A DNA stretch of 64,000 nt from UBA6623 sp965238125. GTDB lineage: Bacteria > Acidobacteriota > Terriglobia > Bryobacterales > UBA6623. Made by a program: the position numbers and the translations under genes. The notes under the pieces are model-generated. The model was not told where the DNA came from, ran no database searches, and saw only the letters and a program-made list of their open reading frames with translations. How positions within the stretch are numbered: the first letter of the stretch is position 1; each line of letters starts with the position of its first letter. Positions 26,253 through 34,736 of this stretch are shown here, piece after piece. The stretch lies in assembly GCA_965238125.1 (NCBI GenBank), contig OZ250179.1, positions 1,984,001 through 2,048,000 of the forward strand, written 5' to 3'.

Positions 26253-27818
26253 ATGCCACAAGCAGCACGCCTTATCTGTCTTCTCTTGTCTCCCTGCCTG
26301 TTGCCGGGTGTAGCCCGGGCCGGGGAGTGGCCGACCTTCGGGCACGATCCGCAACGGACGGGTTGGGCTGTCGACGAGCGATCGCTCAGTCCGGAAACGG
26401 TATCCAATCTCGAGTTGAAATGGAAAACCAAAGTCGACAACGAGGGTTCGATGCTCTTCGCGTTGACGGCTCCCATTGTGGCCGTGGACGTGTCGACGCG
26501 CCTCGGCGTGAAGGATGTCGTCTACGTAGCCGGCAAAGAGGGGAAGGTTTTTGCGCTGGATTCCGACACGGGTGAGCTGCTGTGGGAGTGGGAGGTTCGG
26601 TCGTATGCGCTGCCCAACAACATCGGGCTGCAAGGGACCCTCTATTGCCCCAACGGCGTCAGCGCGACACCAACCTTCGACAAGCGTAGCGGCATCCTCT
26701 ATACGCTTGCCGAGGATGGTGCTCTCTACGGGTTGGACATGGGCAGCGGGAAGGTCCGCTTCGGGCCGGTGCAGTTTGTCGCTCCCTTTGCGAAGAGTTG
26801 GAGTCTCAATCTTGTCGGCGATACGATCTACACGACGCTGGCCCAAGGCTGCGGCGGCGGGCTGGGCGGATTCTATTCCATGGATATCAAAGATCGGCAT
26901 CATCCCGTCGTGCGGCAACTCCTTCTCTCCAACACCACCACCGGGGGCGTCTGGGGCCGGGGCGGCCCCATCATTGGCGAAGATGGCCGCGTTTATGGTT
27001 CGACGGCGGATGGGCCTTTCGATCGCGCCCTGGGCGATTACTCGAACACCGTTGTCGCCGCCTCCCTCGACAAACTCGATCTCGTGGATTATTTCCTGCC
27101 CCACAATTGGTGGGAGGTTTTTCGGTACGACCTGGATTACGGTTCCGCCAGCCCGGTATGGTTCGGTTGGCGGGATTACAATCTGCTCGCCAGCGGTGCG
27201 AAAGAAGGCGTCCTGTATCTGCTCGATGCCGACTCGCTGGGCGGCAAAGATCACCAGACGCCCCTGCTGGCGGGGATCAAGCTGGGGAACGATCCGAAGT
27301 CCAGTTCTTCTTATGGGATTTGGGGAGGGCTCTCGATGTGGCGGGACGAAGAGGGCGACACCTGGCTCTACGTTCCCCTCTACGGGGCTGTCTCAGAGTC
27401 GGCGCCGAAATTCCCCGTAGACCATGGCGCCGGCCAGGACGGCAGCGTCATGGCTTTCAAGGTCGTCGCGGACGGTGAAACTAATAAACCCGCCCTAGAG
27501 CCCGCTTGGATTTCAGCGAACTTCAAGGTTCCGGATCCTGTTGCTATTGCGAACGGCGTGGTCTTCGTCCTCGAGACCGGCGAAAACCCCGATCAGCGAG
27601 GGGAGTGGAACACGTCGGGAGAAGTGGGCGGTCGTACTACGAAGACGAAGCCCGCGGTTCTCCACGCTCTCGATGCCCGCACGGGGAAGGAACTCTACAA
27701 CAGCGGCGGGGCGATGGAAACCTGGGTGCACTTCAGCGGCTTGGCCGTCGCCGAAGGTCGTATTTACAGCGTTGACTACGATTCCAACGTGTACTGCTTC
27801 GGGCTTAAAGGCAAGTAA
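26253..27818 (+). CDS. exported PQQ-binding-like beta-propeller protein
   Basis: 521 residues from ATG 26253, with a signal peptide (ARLICLLLSPCLLPGVARAG). The mature part opens with EWPTFGHDPQRTGWA, the standard start of PQQ-type quinoprotein propellers. It continues with blades showing the W-motif pattern: VVYVAGKEGKVFALDSDTGE, ILYTLAEDGALYGLDMGSGK, GVLYLLDADSLGG and PAVLHALDARTGKELYNSGG. Members are periplasmic alcohol or polyvinyl-alcohol-type dehydrogenases, or propellers without activity. The catalytic Asp-Glu-Ca triad and the Cys-Cys disulphide of PQQ alcohol dehydrogenases are not evident, and no haem domain is attached, so catalysis is uncertain. It is convergent with the TPR gene at 27831 (12 bp apart), and a strong terminator hairpin separates it from the receptor remnant upstream. 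Confidence 0.85.
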   Translation: MPQAARLICLLLSPCLLPGVARAGEWPTFGHDPQRTGWAVDERSLSPETVSNLELKWKTKVDNEGSMLFALTAPIVAVDVSTRLGVKDVVYVAGKEGKVFALDSDTGELLWEWEVRSYALPNNIGLQGTLYCPNGVSATPTFDKRSGILYTLAEDGALYGLDMGSGKVRFGPVQFVAPFAKSWSLNLVGDTIYTTLAQGCGGGLGGFYSMDIKDRHHPVVRQLLLSNTTTGGVWGRGGPIIGEDGRVYGSTADGPFDRALGDYSNTVVAASLDKLDLVDYFLPHNWWEVFRYDLDYGSASPVWFGWRDYNLLASGAKEGVLYLLDADSLGGKDHQTPLLAGIKLGNDPKSSSSYGIWGGLSMWRDEEGDTWLYVPLYGAVSESAPKFPVDHGAGQDGSVMAFKVVADGETNKPALEPAWISANFKVPDPVAIANGVVFVLETGENPDQRGEWNTSGEVGGRTTKTKPAVLHALDARTGKELYNSGGAMETWVHFSGLAVAEGRIYSVDYDSNVYCFGLKGK

Positions 27819-27830
27819 AGCTTCGCCGCC

Positions 27831-29426
27831 TTACTTCATTGCCCGCCGGATACCGTTGAGGTTCTGCGCCATTGCCTTCGTATTCGGATGATCCGGGCCA
27901 TAGGTCGACTCCAGGATCGTCAAAGCACGTTGCGTGTATTCGAGGGCTCCCGCCAAGTCGCCCTGTTGTTGGAGAATCGAGCCGATCCTGCTCACGGGAA
28001 TCGCCACGTTGGGGTGTTGCGGCCCCAAGCCTTTCTCGGCAATCGCAAGCGCCCGGCGATTGTACGCCAGCGCGCCGGCCAAGTCCCCTTGCGCGAGCAG
28101 GATGTCGCCGACGTTTCCAACAGCGGCGGCCAGGTGAGGGTGATCCGCGCGGTAGACCTGCTCGCTGATATCGAGGGACCTTCGAGCGTACTGCAAGGCA
28201 TCGGACAATTCCCCTTGGGCGTGGAGGGCCCGGCTCATGTTGAAATATCCGCGGGCCACGTTCGCATGCCGATTTCCGTAAGTCTTTCGGTCGATGGCCA
28301 GCGCTTGGCGGGTGTATCGCAGGGCTGCTTCGAAGTCACCTTGGGCTTGAAGAGCTTCCCCGCTGGTTGTCGCGGCCAGCGCAACGCTCGGGTGTTCGGC
28401 GCCCAGTGCGTTCTCCGCGGCCGCCAGGGCCCGGCGGCTGAACTTTAGAGCCCCGGCCGGATCGCCTTGCGCCAGCAGAATCGCGCCGATGTTGATCGCG
28501 TCGCGAACCACGCTTTCATGCTCCGGTCCGTAAGTCTTTTCGTTGATCGCAAGCGCTCGGCGCGAGTGCTCCAGGGCATCAGTCAGGTTGCCCTGCTCCT
28601 TGAGAATCACGGCGACATTGTTGAGATCCCGGGCCACGTCGGCATGCTCGGGACCATAAAGTTTCTCGTCGATAGCCAAAGCGCGTCGAGCATGTTCCAG
28701 CGCCGCGGCGAGATCTCCCTGAGCCTGCAGTATCGCGCCGATGTTGTTCGCGGCTATGGCTGTGTTCGGATGCTCGCGGCCGTGGATTCCCTCTGTCATC
28801 GCCAGGGCGCGTTGCCCGAACTGAAGAGCTTGGGGGAAGTTTCCTCGGCTCTGGAGGTCCCGGCTGATGTTGCTTACGCCCCCCGCCAATGCCCCGATCC
28901 ACTCGACATACTCGTCCGCGACGCTGCTGAGACTGCCGCCGGGCGTCCCTTGTTCATCGTGAAGCAGATCGTCAATTCGCGTAACCAGCGCGTCGGCCTC
29001 TCGAATATGCCCGCTCAGCTCCGCAAATTGCTTGCCCGAAATGATACAGCGGTTATACTTCGCAACGACGAATTCGCAAAACTCGTTGCTTTGTCGAACA
29101 GCGCCTTTAAGCGAGCGGATCAGGGAGGGGTCAAGTTTGTCGGAAAGCCTTGGAGTCTCGCCAAAGCGGCCTTCAAACCCGGCCGAGACAGGCGCGTATT
29201 CAGCGACGAAATCAGTGAGCTGGACGGTCTCCCGCGGGCCGTCGCCGCAGGTGATGATGTTCGCGTCGGGCGAAGAGGAACCCCTGAGAAACCACAGAAG
29301 CGCGGCTGCAACGAGAAGGCCGACCGCCGCCGGCAAGATCGCGGACTTCCTAGCCGGGGCGGCCGCCTGTGGCATGGGCTGTTTCCGCCGGGACTGTTCA
29401 CGGGGCTTCGTGCGTCGCTTGCTCAC
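27831..29426 (-). CDS. membrane-anchored tetratricopeptide repeat protein (kinesin-light-chain type)
   Basis: 531 residues from ATG 29426. A basic, Gln/Arg-rich N-terminus is followed by one membrane helix at about 30-48 (ILPAAVGLLVAAALLWFL), giving N-in topology with the rest in the periplasm. Residues 50-180 are unassigned and contain three Cys. From about 190 there are eight near-identical 42-residue TPR_12 repeats, each with the pattern GDLAAALEHARRALAIDEKL then YGPEHADVA. Such arrays bind peptides or scaffold complexes. The repeat regularity suggests expansion by unequal recombination. The gene begins 65 bp after the SoxC-like gene on the same strand, so both may share a transcript, though no functional link is known. 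Confidence 0.85.
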   Translation of the reverse strand: MSKRRTKPREQSRRKQPMPQAAAPARKSAILPAAVGLLVAAALLWFLRGSSSPDANIITCGDGPRETVQLTDFVAEYAPVSAGFEGRFGETPRLSDKLDPSLIRSLKGAVRQSNEFCEFVVAKYNRCIISGKQFAELSGHIREADALVTRIDDLLHDEQGTPGGSLSSVADEYVEWIGALAGGVSNISRDLQSRGNFPQALQFGQRALAMTEGIHGREHPNTAIAANNIGAILQAQGDLAAALEHARRALAIDEKLYGPEHADVARDLNNVAVILKEQGNLTDALEHSRRALAINEKTYGPEHESVVRDAINIGAILLAQGDPAGALKFSRRALAAAENALGAEHPSVALAATTSGEALQAQGDFEAALRYTRQALAIDRKTYGNRHANVARGYFNMSRALHAQGELSDALQYARRSLDISEQVYRADHPHLAAAVGNVGDILLAQGDLAGALAYNRRALAIAEKGLGPQHPNVAIPVSRIGSILQQQGDLAGALEYTQRALTILESTYGPDHPNTKAMAQNLNGIRRAMK

Positions 29427-29491
29427 GTTGGAAGACCCGAGCCTGTCGTCCTACCCCGTAGCGAGTGCCCGCGCCGGCCCATCAAACCCCG

Positions 29492-30730
29492 CTACCCGTC
29501 GGCCGCATTCACCCATCCGTCAGGAGTCACTCTCCAAGCCTTGATGCCGTTGTGGTGGTAGAGCGAGTTTCGTCCTCGCGCGGCAATCAGTGCTTGGGTG
29601 GAAGGTTGGACGTAGCCCTGATCGTCTACAGCCCGCGACTGTAAAACGGTCTCGCCGCCAGCCCAGCGCCATGGAAAGCGGAACCGACTGAACGCCATCG
29701 GCAAACGTGGCTCCTGAACTTCGGCGGCTGCCCAGCTCTCTCCACCATCAGTCGAAACTTCAACCCGCTCGATCGCGCCGCGACCGGACCAAGCAAGACC
29801 GCGAACCTCGTAATACCCCGCGCCCGCGAGCTTTTGCCTTCCCGAAGGATAAGTGATCACCGACTTCACTTCCATGTCGAAGCTGAATTGCCTTGACCGA
29901 CCGTCAGGCAACAACTCCGTGTACTTCGAGGTCTCGTCCTTGGTCATGTGAGGCCGGCTGGAAACCTTGATTCGCCTCAGCCACTTGATGTTCTGGTTCC
30001 CCTCCCAACCCGGCACCACGAGCCTGAGCGGATAGCCCTGTTCCGGCCGCACCGCCTCGCCGTTCTGCGCGTAGGCTACGAGGGCGTCTTTCATCCCCTT
30101 GTCGAGGGGAATACTTCTTTGCATCTTGCAGGCGTCGGCGCCCTCGGCCAACAACCACGTGGCTTCCGCATCGACTCCGCTCTCGTTCAACAGCAACCTC
30201 AGCGGCACGCCCGTCCACTCGCTGCAACTGGCAAGCCCGTGGCTCAGTCGGACCTCGGGAGCCGTCTTCGGACCCCACTCTCCACCGCTGTTGCCCGAGC
30301 ACTCGATGAAGTAGATGCGCGAGACCGACGGCAAACGCTTGATTTCATCTACTGAAAAAATCAAAGGTCGCTCGACCATCCCGTGAATAAGGAGCTTATG
30401 CTCGGCGGGATCGATATTCGGGACGCCTGCGTGGTGCCTTTCGAAGTGCAAGGCGGAGGGCGTGATAATCCCGTGCGAGTCGGCAAGGGGCGTTCGGCTG
30501 GACGCAGCCTCCGGCGTCTTCGTCGTGCGCAGGTGACGGGCGGCTTTCTCGTAGCCGGATCGGCTGCCGTATTCGCGAGTCGGTTCCCCCAACAATCGCG
30601 GAGCCTCGTCGGCGGACTCGGGCTTCTTGCAGGAACCCAGGACACCGCTGAGAGCTGCCCCAAACGCAAGAAAGCGGCGGCGAGTCCCTGACTCGGACTC
30701 GCCTTCTCTGACGTCCTTGATCGGTCTCAA
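29492..30730 (-). CDS. SoxC/sulfite-oxidase-family molybdopterin oxidoreductase, Tat-exported
   Basis: 412 residues from ATG 30730. A twin-arginine leader (GTRRRFLAFGAALSGVLGSC) directs export of the folded molybdoenzyme; the GSC could also act as a lipobox. The oxidoreductase molybdopterin domain follows, with the Mo-ligand Cys at about residue 143 in YFIECSGNSGGEW and the substrate/pterin region RLVVPGWEGNQNIKWLRRI. The C-terminal Mo-co dimerisation domain has GLAWSGRGAIERVEVSTDGG. The order and the HHAGVPNIDPAEHKLLIHG stretch fit SoxC (sulfane dehydrogenase) and related sulfite dehydrogenases better than plant-type sulfite oxidase. SoxC needs the dihaem cytochrome SoxD, and no cytochrome gene is adjacent, so the electron acceptor and exact substrate are open. 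Confidence 0.85.
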   Translation of the reverse strand: MRPIKDVREGESESGTRRRFLAFGAALSGVLGSCKKPESADEAPRLLGEPTREYGSRSGYEKAARHLRTTKTPEAASSRTPLADSHGIITPSALHFERHHAGVPNIDPAEHKLLIHGMVERPLIFSVDEIKRLPSVSRIYFIECSGNSGGEWGPKTAPEVRLSHGLASCSEWTGVPLRLLLNESGVDAEATWLLAEGADACKMQRSIPLDKGMKDALVAYAQNGEAVRPEQGYPLRLVVPGWEGNQNIKWLRRIKVSSRPHMTKDETSKYTELLPDGRSRQFSFDMEVKSVITYPSGRQKLAGAGYYEVRGLAWSGRGAIERVEVSTDGGESWAAAEVQEPRLPMAFSRFRFPWRWAGGETVLQSRAVDDQGYVQPSTQALIAARGRNSLYHHNGIKAWRVTPDGWVNAADG

Positions 30731-30877
30731 ACCAACCTCCTCACGGAAAAAACCGAAGCTCTAAACACCGCCCAGTATACTGGATGTCCCCACGACAGTT
30801 CGCCACTTGAGTTCAAGCTTCACCGAAGATCGGTGGGGAACGAAAACGGGCCTTCTCAAGAAGCCCGCTCCTACAAC

Positions 30878-31060
30878 TAGCCCGCCTTTCTCACCGCGTG
30901 GCGAGGCAAAGTGCATGAAAGGTCCGTCAGTACGAGGCGCGCGCCGCTTGGCGCGCGGAGGCGTACTTGAACAGTACGGTGAGCACGGCGAGCAAGCGCA
31001 ACGAAGTAATGGCGGACCTATCGTGTGCTTTGCTCGTCAGGCGGTGAGAAATGCGGGCTA
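30878..31060. repeat. MITE-like palindromic repeat, copy B
   Basis: 183 bp from TAGCCCGCCTTTCTCACCGC to its near complement GCGGTGAGAAATGCGGGCTA, with arms of about 46 bp pairing imperfectly and a central GC palindrome (GCGCGCCGCTTGGCGCGC). It matches 22943-23135 along its whole length, differing by substitutions and short indels. No coding capacity. Confidence 0.88.
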
Positions 31061-31086
31061 GCAACACGGCTTGGCCTGGCTCTGAC

Positions 31087-33114
31087 CTACAACGGACTCT
31101 TCATTCGCGGGTCGAGCTCTTGAGCCCTGGCAAAGGCTTCGCGCGCTTCTTGGATCTTGTTCTTTTGCCGCAGGCCCCAACCGAGATGGTAGTGGGCGAC
31201 GGCCAACTCTGGATCCAATTCCACGGCGCGCTCGAATTCGCTGATCGCCGCATCGACGTTGCCCTGCTTCGCGTAGGCCACCCCGAGATCGTCGTGGCAG
31301 CTGCCGCAACGATCGTTGAGTTCTAAAGCCCTTCGGAAATCGCGGGCAGCGCCGTCGATGTCTCCTTTTTTAGCGCGGGCGAGACCCAAACTGTAACGCG
31401 CTTCGAAGTAGTTGGGCCGCAATTCTAGAGCGCGGGTTAATTCCGCGATGGCTCGATCCAGATTCCCTTTCTTTGGATAGAGCAACACCCAGGAATTGGC
31501 GCGCCTCCGCCGAGTCCGCGGCCGACGCGATCGCCTTTTCGAACTCGGCGATTCCGCCGTCCTAATCCCCCGAGCTGACTTTCGCCAAGCCGTCTTCGAG
31601 ATGAGTGACCGCGCGCAAACGATCATCGCTTCGGTTTCTGATTGCATCGGCCTTCTTGAATTCCGCGAGAGCTTCATCGCGCTTGCCGAGTTGCTTTAGC
31701 CCGCATTTTCAATTTGATGTTTGACATCCCGACCTTCCAGCGGCCTTGAGCGTCTTTATTCATAGGGGCTAGAGCCCGATGAGGACGCCATGGAGGCCAA
31801 CACCCAATGGGTGAAAAACAAACCAAGCCATTCCAGCTAAGTTTCAACGGCTTGTTGAAAGTCGATTTCCAGGGATCGCATGTCACTTCCGACGGTGGCC
31901 TGATTTTGGTTCGCGAACTGGACGAGCGGCTCGGTCTCGGGAAGCTGATCGATGAGTATCTCAGCGACTCGCGACAAGGCTTGAACAAGAAGTTCCCGCT
32001 GGCCGATCTGCTGCGCCAGTCGATCTACAGCCGCTTGGCAGGCTACGAGGACGTCAACGACGCCGTCCGAGTGTCGGCTGACCCGACGTTTCGCTTGATC
32101 GGCTCGCAGAGGAACTGGGATCGCCGAGCGGCCTTGACCTCGACGCTGCATGGCTTCGAGACGGAGATGCTGGTTTAGTGCCGTTCCTAGTTGATGGTGA
32201 GCGGCGAGTAAAGAGGGGTCGAGGTTCCGTGCTTTGCGAAGGGAAACGACAGCCTCCTCGGGCCGGGCGGCCTTGAGAAGCGTGCTTCCCAGCAGCAGAT
32301 GCGCTTCCGCGGACTTCGGCCAAGCGCCGGCCGCACGGCGATAGACCTCGATCGCCTCGTTCGTTCTGCCCACGGACTCCAGCATTTTCCCAAGCTGCTC
32401 ATGGGCATTGCGGTGGCGGGGAGCTTCCTGAACAAGCTTGCGGAGTTCCGATATACCTTCCTCGAAATTGCCCTGTTGCTCGTACGCCAGGGCGAGGTTG
32501 TAACGACCTTCCACGAAAGTCGAGCGCAGCTCCAGAGCCTTCTTATACTCGTTGATGGCCTCATCAACTTGGCCGAGCTGCACCAGCGCGACACCCAACT
32601 GATTGTGCGCTTCCACGTAGTCGGGCCGGTGTCGGACAGCTTCACGGAAAGCGTCGACGGCGCCCGTGTAGTCCTTCTTGTGAAGCCGTACGCCTCCCAG
32701 GTGGTAGTGGGCCGGGGCGTAGTCGGGCCTCGCGACGAGCGCGGACTCGAACTCTCGAAGCGCTGCTTGCAAGTCACCTTGCGCGCCGTACGCAACTCCC
32801 AACGCGTCATGAGCATCGGGATAGTCGCCATGCACTTCCAGGGCTTTTCGTAATTCTTGAATGGACGCTTCTACGTCGCCCTGAAGGCCAAGCAAAGTCC
32901 CCAGGTGAACACGCGCGGCGGGATACCGCGGATCCAATTCGATCGCTGTCCGCAGCGACTCCACGGCCGCTTCAAGCTGCCCCTTTTGGCCTAACGCCTC
33001 TCCCAGCGAGCTGTGCGCTTCGGCCGCCGTGCCGACCTGCGCTCCACCGAGCAGGTTCTGGACCCGTTCCGGTTCATTCTCATCGTCCTGGCGGGATGGG
33101 TCAACCAACAGCAA
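31087..33114 (-). pseudogene. TPR-repeat protein gene broken by an IS1380 derivative, a stop and a frameshift
   Basis: Read from 33114 leftwards, residues form classic 34-residue TPR units (AHSSLGEALGQKGQLEAAVE, then LDPRYPAARVHLGTLLGLQG and so on, about nine units). At 32174 the frame meets the IS1380 derivative (31700-32173). Beyond it the same repeat resumes at 31699. Removing the insert and one TTTAG duplication restores HHQLGTALKQLGKRDEALAE without a gap. The distal part has two further lesions: an in-frame TAG in VSSGD-stop-DGGIAEFEKA at about 31565, and a frameshift near 31475 after FLGVALSK. It then continues as LDRAIAELTRALELRPNYFE to a stop at 31087. So the gene was decaying independently of the insertion. 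The N-terminus has no signal peptide and may also be missing. Confidence 0.82.
31700..32173 (+). mobile_element. IS1380 internal-deletion derivative with 5-bp target duplication
   Basis: 474 bp that start with the true IS1380 terminus (CCCGCATTTTCAATTTGATG) and carry the first 121 codons of the transposase (ATG 31807, GEKQTKPFQLSFNGLLKVDF). The match to copy 1 stops in GFETEML. TTTAG occurs immediately on both sides (31695-31699 and 32174-32178). The remainder of the transposase and the inner part of the other end are gone, so the element cannot move by itself. Confidence 0.85.
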
Positions 33115-33144
33115 CAGGACATCAACGGCTATCTCAAGGAAGTC

Positions 33145-33240
33145 TCCTGCGCCCGTCCGGGGCTTATCGTGATTTATTGCCGGACCCCGGCCTTGCGCCA
33201 GGGCTACTATCCGTGCCCCCGGCCGGGGGCCGAAGCCTGA
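33145..33240. repeat. REP-like palindrome cluster
   Basis: GCCCGTCCGGGGCTTATCG, GGACCCCGGCC and GGGCTACTATCCGTGCCCCC follow one another as at 5735-5835, from which it has diverged. It lies between the start of the broken TPR gene and the end of the DUF1501 gene. Confidence 0.65.
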
Positions 33241-33250
33241 AATCCAGGCT

Positions 33251-34729
33251 TCAAGCCAAAATGTTTTCGGCCACGTTGCCGTGAACGTCGGTCAGGCGGT
33301 GGTCGCGGCCTCCGTAGTGATAGGTGAGTTTCGTGTGATCAAGGCCCAGCAGATGAAGAACCGTCGCGTGCAGATCGTGGATGTGCATGCGGTCTTCGAC
33401 GGCGTGATAGCCGAACTCATCCGTGGCCCCGTAAACGAATCCGGGCTTGACGCCGCCCCCGGCCATCCACATGGTGTAGCCGTAGGGGTTGTGATCGCGG
33501 CCGTCATTGCTTTCGGCAAACGGGGTGCGGCCGAATTCCCCGCCCCAGATCACCAGCGTGTCGTCGAGCAAACCGCGCGACTTGAGGTCTTTCAATAAAC
33601 CCGCGATCGGCTTGTCGACTTCCTTGGCCCTCTTGGCGTGCATGCGTTTCAGTTCGGTGTGCTGATCCCATTTCTCTTCCACGCCCGAGTGAGAGCACTG
33701 CACGAAACGCACGCCGCGCTCGATGAAACGCCGCGCGAGAAGACACTGCCAGCCGAAATCGCGCGTGATATCCTCGTCGAGCCCGTAGAGTCGGCGCACG
33801 GCCTCCGATTCGTTGTTGACTTCGAGGGCCTCGGGGGCCTCCATCTGCATCCGGAACGCCAGCTCGAAAGACTGAATGCGAGCGTCCAGGTTGGCGTCGT
33901 GTCGGCGCTCGGCGGCATGACGGCGATTCATCTTGTGAAGGAATTCGAGCTCGAGGCGCTGCTCGTCGGTGGTCAGCCCCTTATAAGTCAGATACTCGAT
34001 CGGCTCTTGGAGAATGTCGTCCACGTTCATGAACGAAAAGCCGATCGGAGTGCCCTGGTTGGCGCCCGGCAGAAAATTCGAGCTGAACAGCTTCGCCCCG
34101 CCCTCCCACAACGTCGGCTTGATGGTGATGAATCCGGGCAGGTTTTGGTTCTCGCTCCCCAGTCCGTAGAGCGCCCAGGCGCCCATGCTGGGACGCGTGA
34201 ACGAAAAGGTGCCGGTGAAAAGCTGCAACATCGCGGCGCCGTGATCGACGCCTTCGCCGACCATCGAACGCATCATGCACAGCTCATCCACACAGCCTCC
34301 GATGCGCGGAAACAGATCGCTGACCTCGATGCCGCTTTCCCCGTATTTGCGAAATTCCCACGGCGACGCCATCAGCCCGCCGGCGCTTTCCTCGTTGAAA
34401 GTCAACGAGCGCTTGAACGGAACCGGCTTGCCGCTCTCGCTGGTCAGGCGGGGTTTCGGGTCGAACGTGTCGACGTGCGAGGGACCGCCGTGCATGAAGA
34501 GGAAAATCACGCGCTTGGCGCGCGGGGCGAAGTGGGTCGCCTTGGGGGCAAGCGGGTTTGTCGGGGCCGCTTGCAGGCCTGCGCGTTCGTCGCCCAATAA
34601 GCCCGCCAGCGCAATGCTGCCGAACCCGCATGCAGTCCGCCGCAGCAGGGCTCGTCGAGAGACTGCGCGGTCCGCCGGCGCGAGACCGCGCTGAGGTCCG
34701 GCGAGATTAGGTTTCCGGCCGCGTTGCAT
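33251..34729 (-). CDS. DUF1501 (sulfatase-superfamily-like) protein, Tat-exported
   Basis: 492 residues from ATG 34729, with a twin-arginine leader (VSRRALLRRTACGFGSIALA). DUF1501 proteins resemble the sulfatase/alkaline phosphatase fold; the start of the core is KRVIFLFMHGGPSHVDTFDP and the late metal-site-like region is VIWGGEFGRTPFAESNDGRD, followed by DLHATVLHLLGLDH. No biochemical function is established. In Planctomycetota, Verrucomicrobiota and Acidobacteriota the gene regularly follows a PSD1 cytochrome gene, as here (7 bp apart), and the two are thought to serve degradation of complex polymers at the cell surface. The same pair once existed at 14582-15231, where only a fusion scar remains. 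The length is normal for the family and the ORF is intact. Confidence 0.92.
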   Translation of the reverse strand: MQRGRKPNLAGPQRGLAPADRAVSRRALLRRTACGFGSIALAGLLGDERAGLQAAPTNPLAPKATHFAPRAKRVIFLFMHGGPSHVDTFDPKPRLTSESGKPVPFKRSLTFNEESAGGLMASPWEFRKYGESGIEVSDLFPRIGGCVDELCMMRSMVGEGVDHGAAMLQLFTGTFSFTRPSMGAWALYGLGSENQNLPGFITIKPTLWEGGAKLFSSNFLPGANQGTPIGFSFMNVDDILQEPIEYLTYKGLTTDEQRLELEFLHKMNRRHAAERRHDANLDARIQSFELAFRMQMEAPEALEVNNESEAVRRLYGLDEDITRDFGWQCLLARRFIERGVRFVQCSHSGVEEKWDQHTELKRMHAKRAKEVDKPIAGLLKDLKSRGLLDDTLVIWGGEFGRTPFAESNDGRDHNPYGYTMWMAGGGVKPGFVYGATDEFGYHAVEDRMHIHDLHATVLHLLGLDHTKLTYHYGGRDHRLTDVHGNVAENILA

Positions 34730-34736
34730 AAATCCC

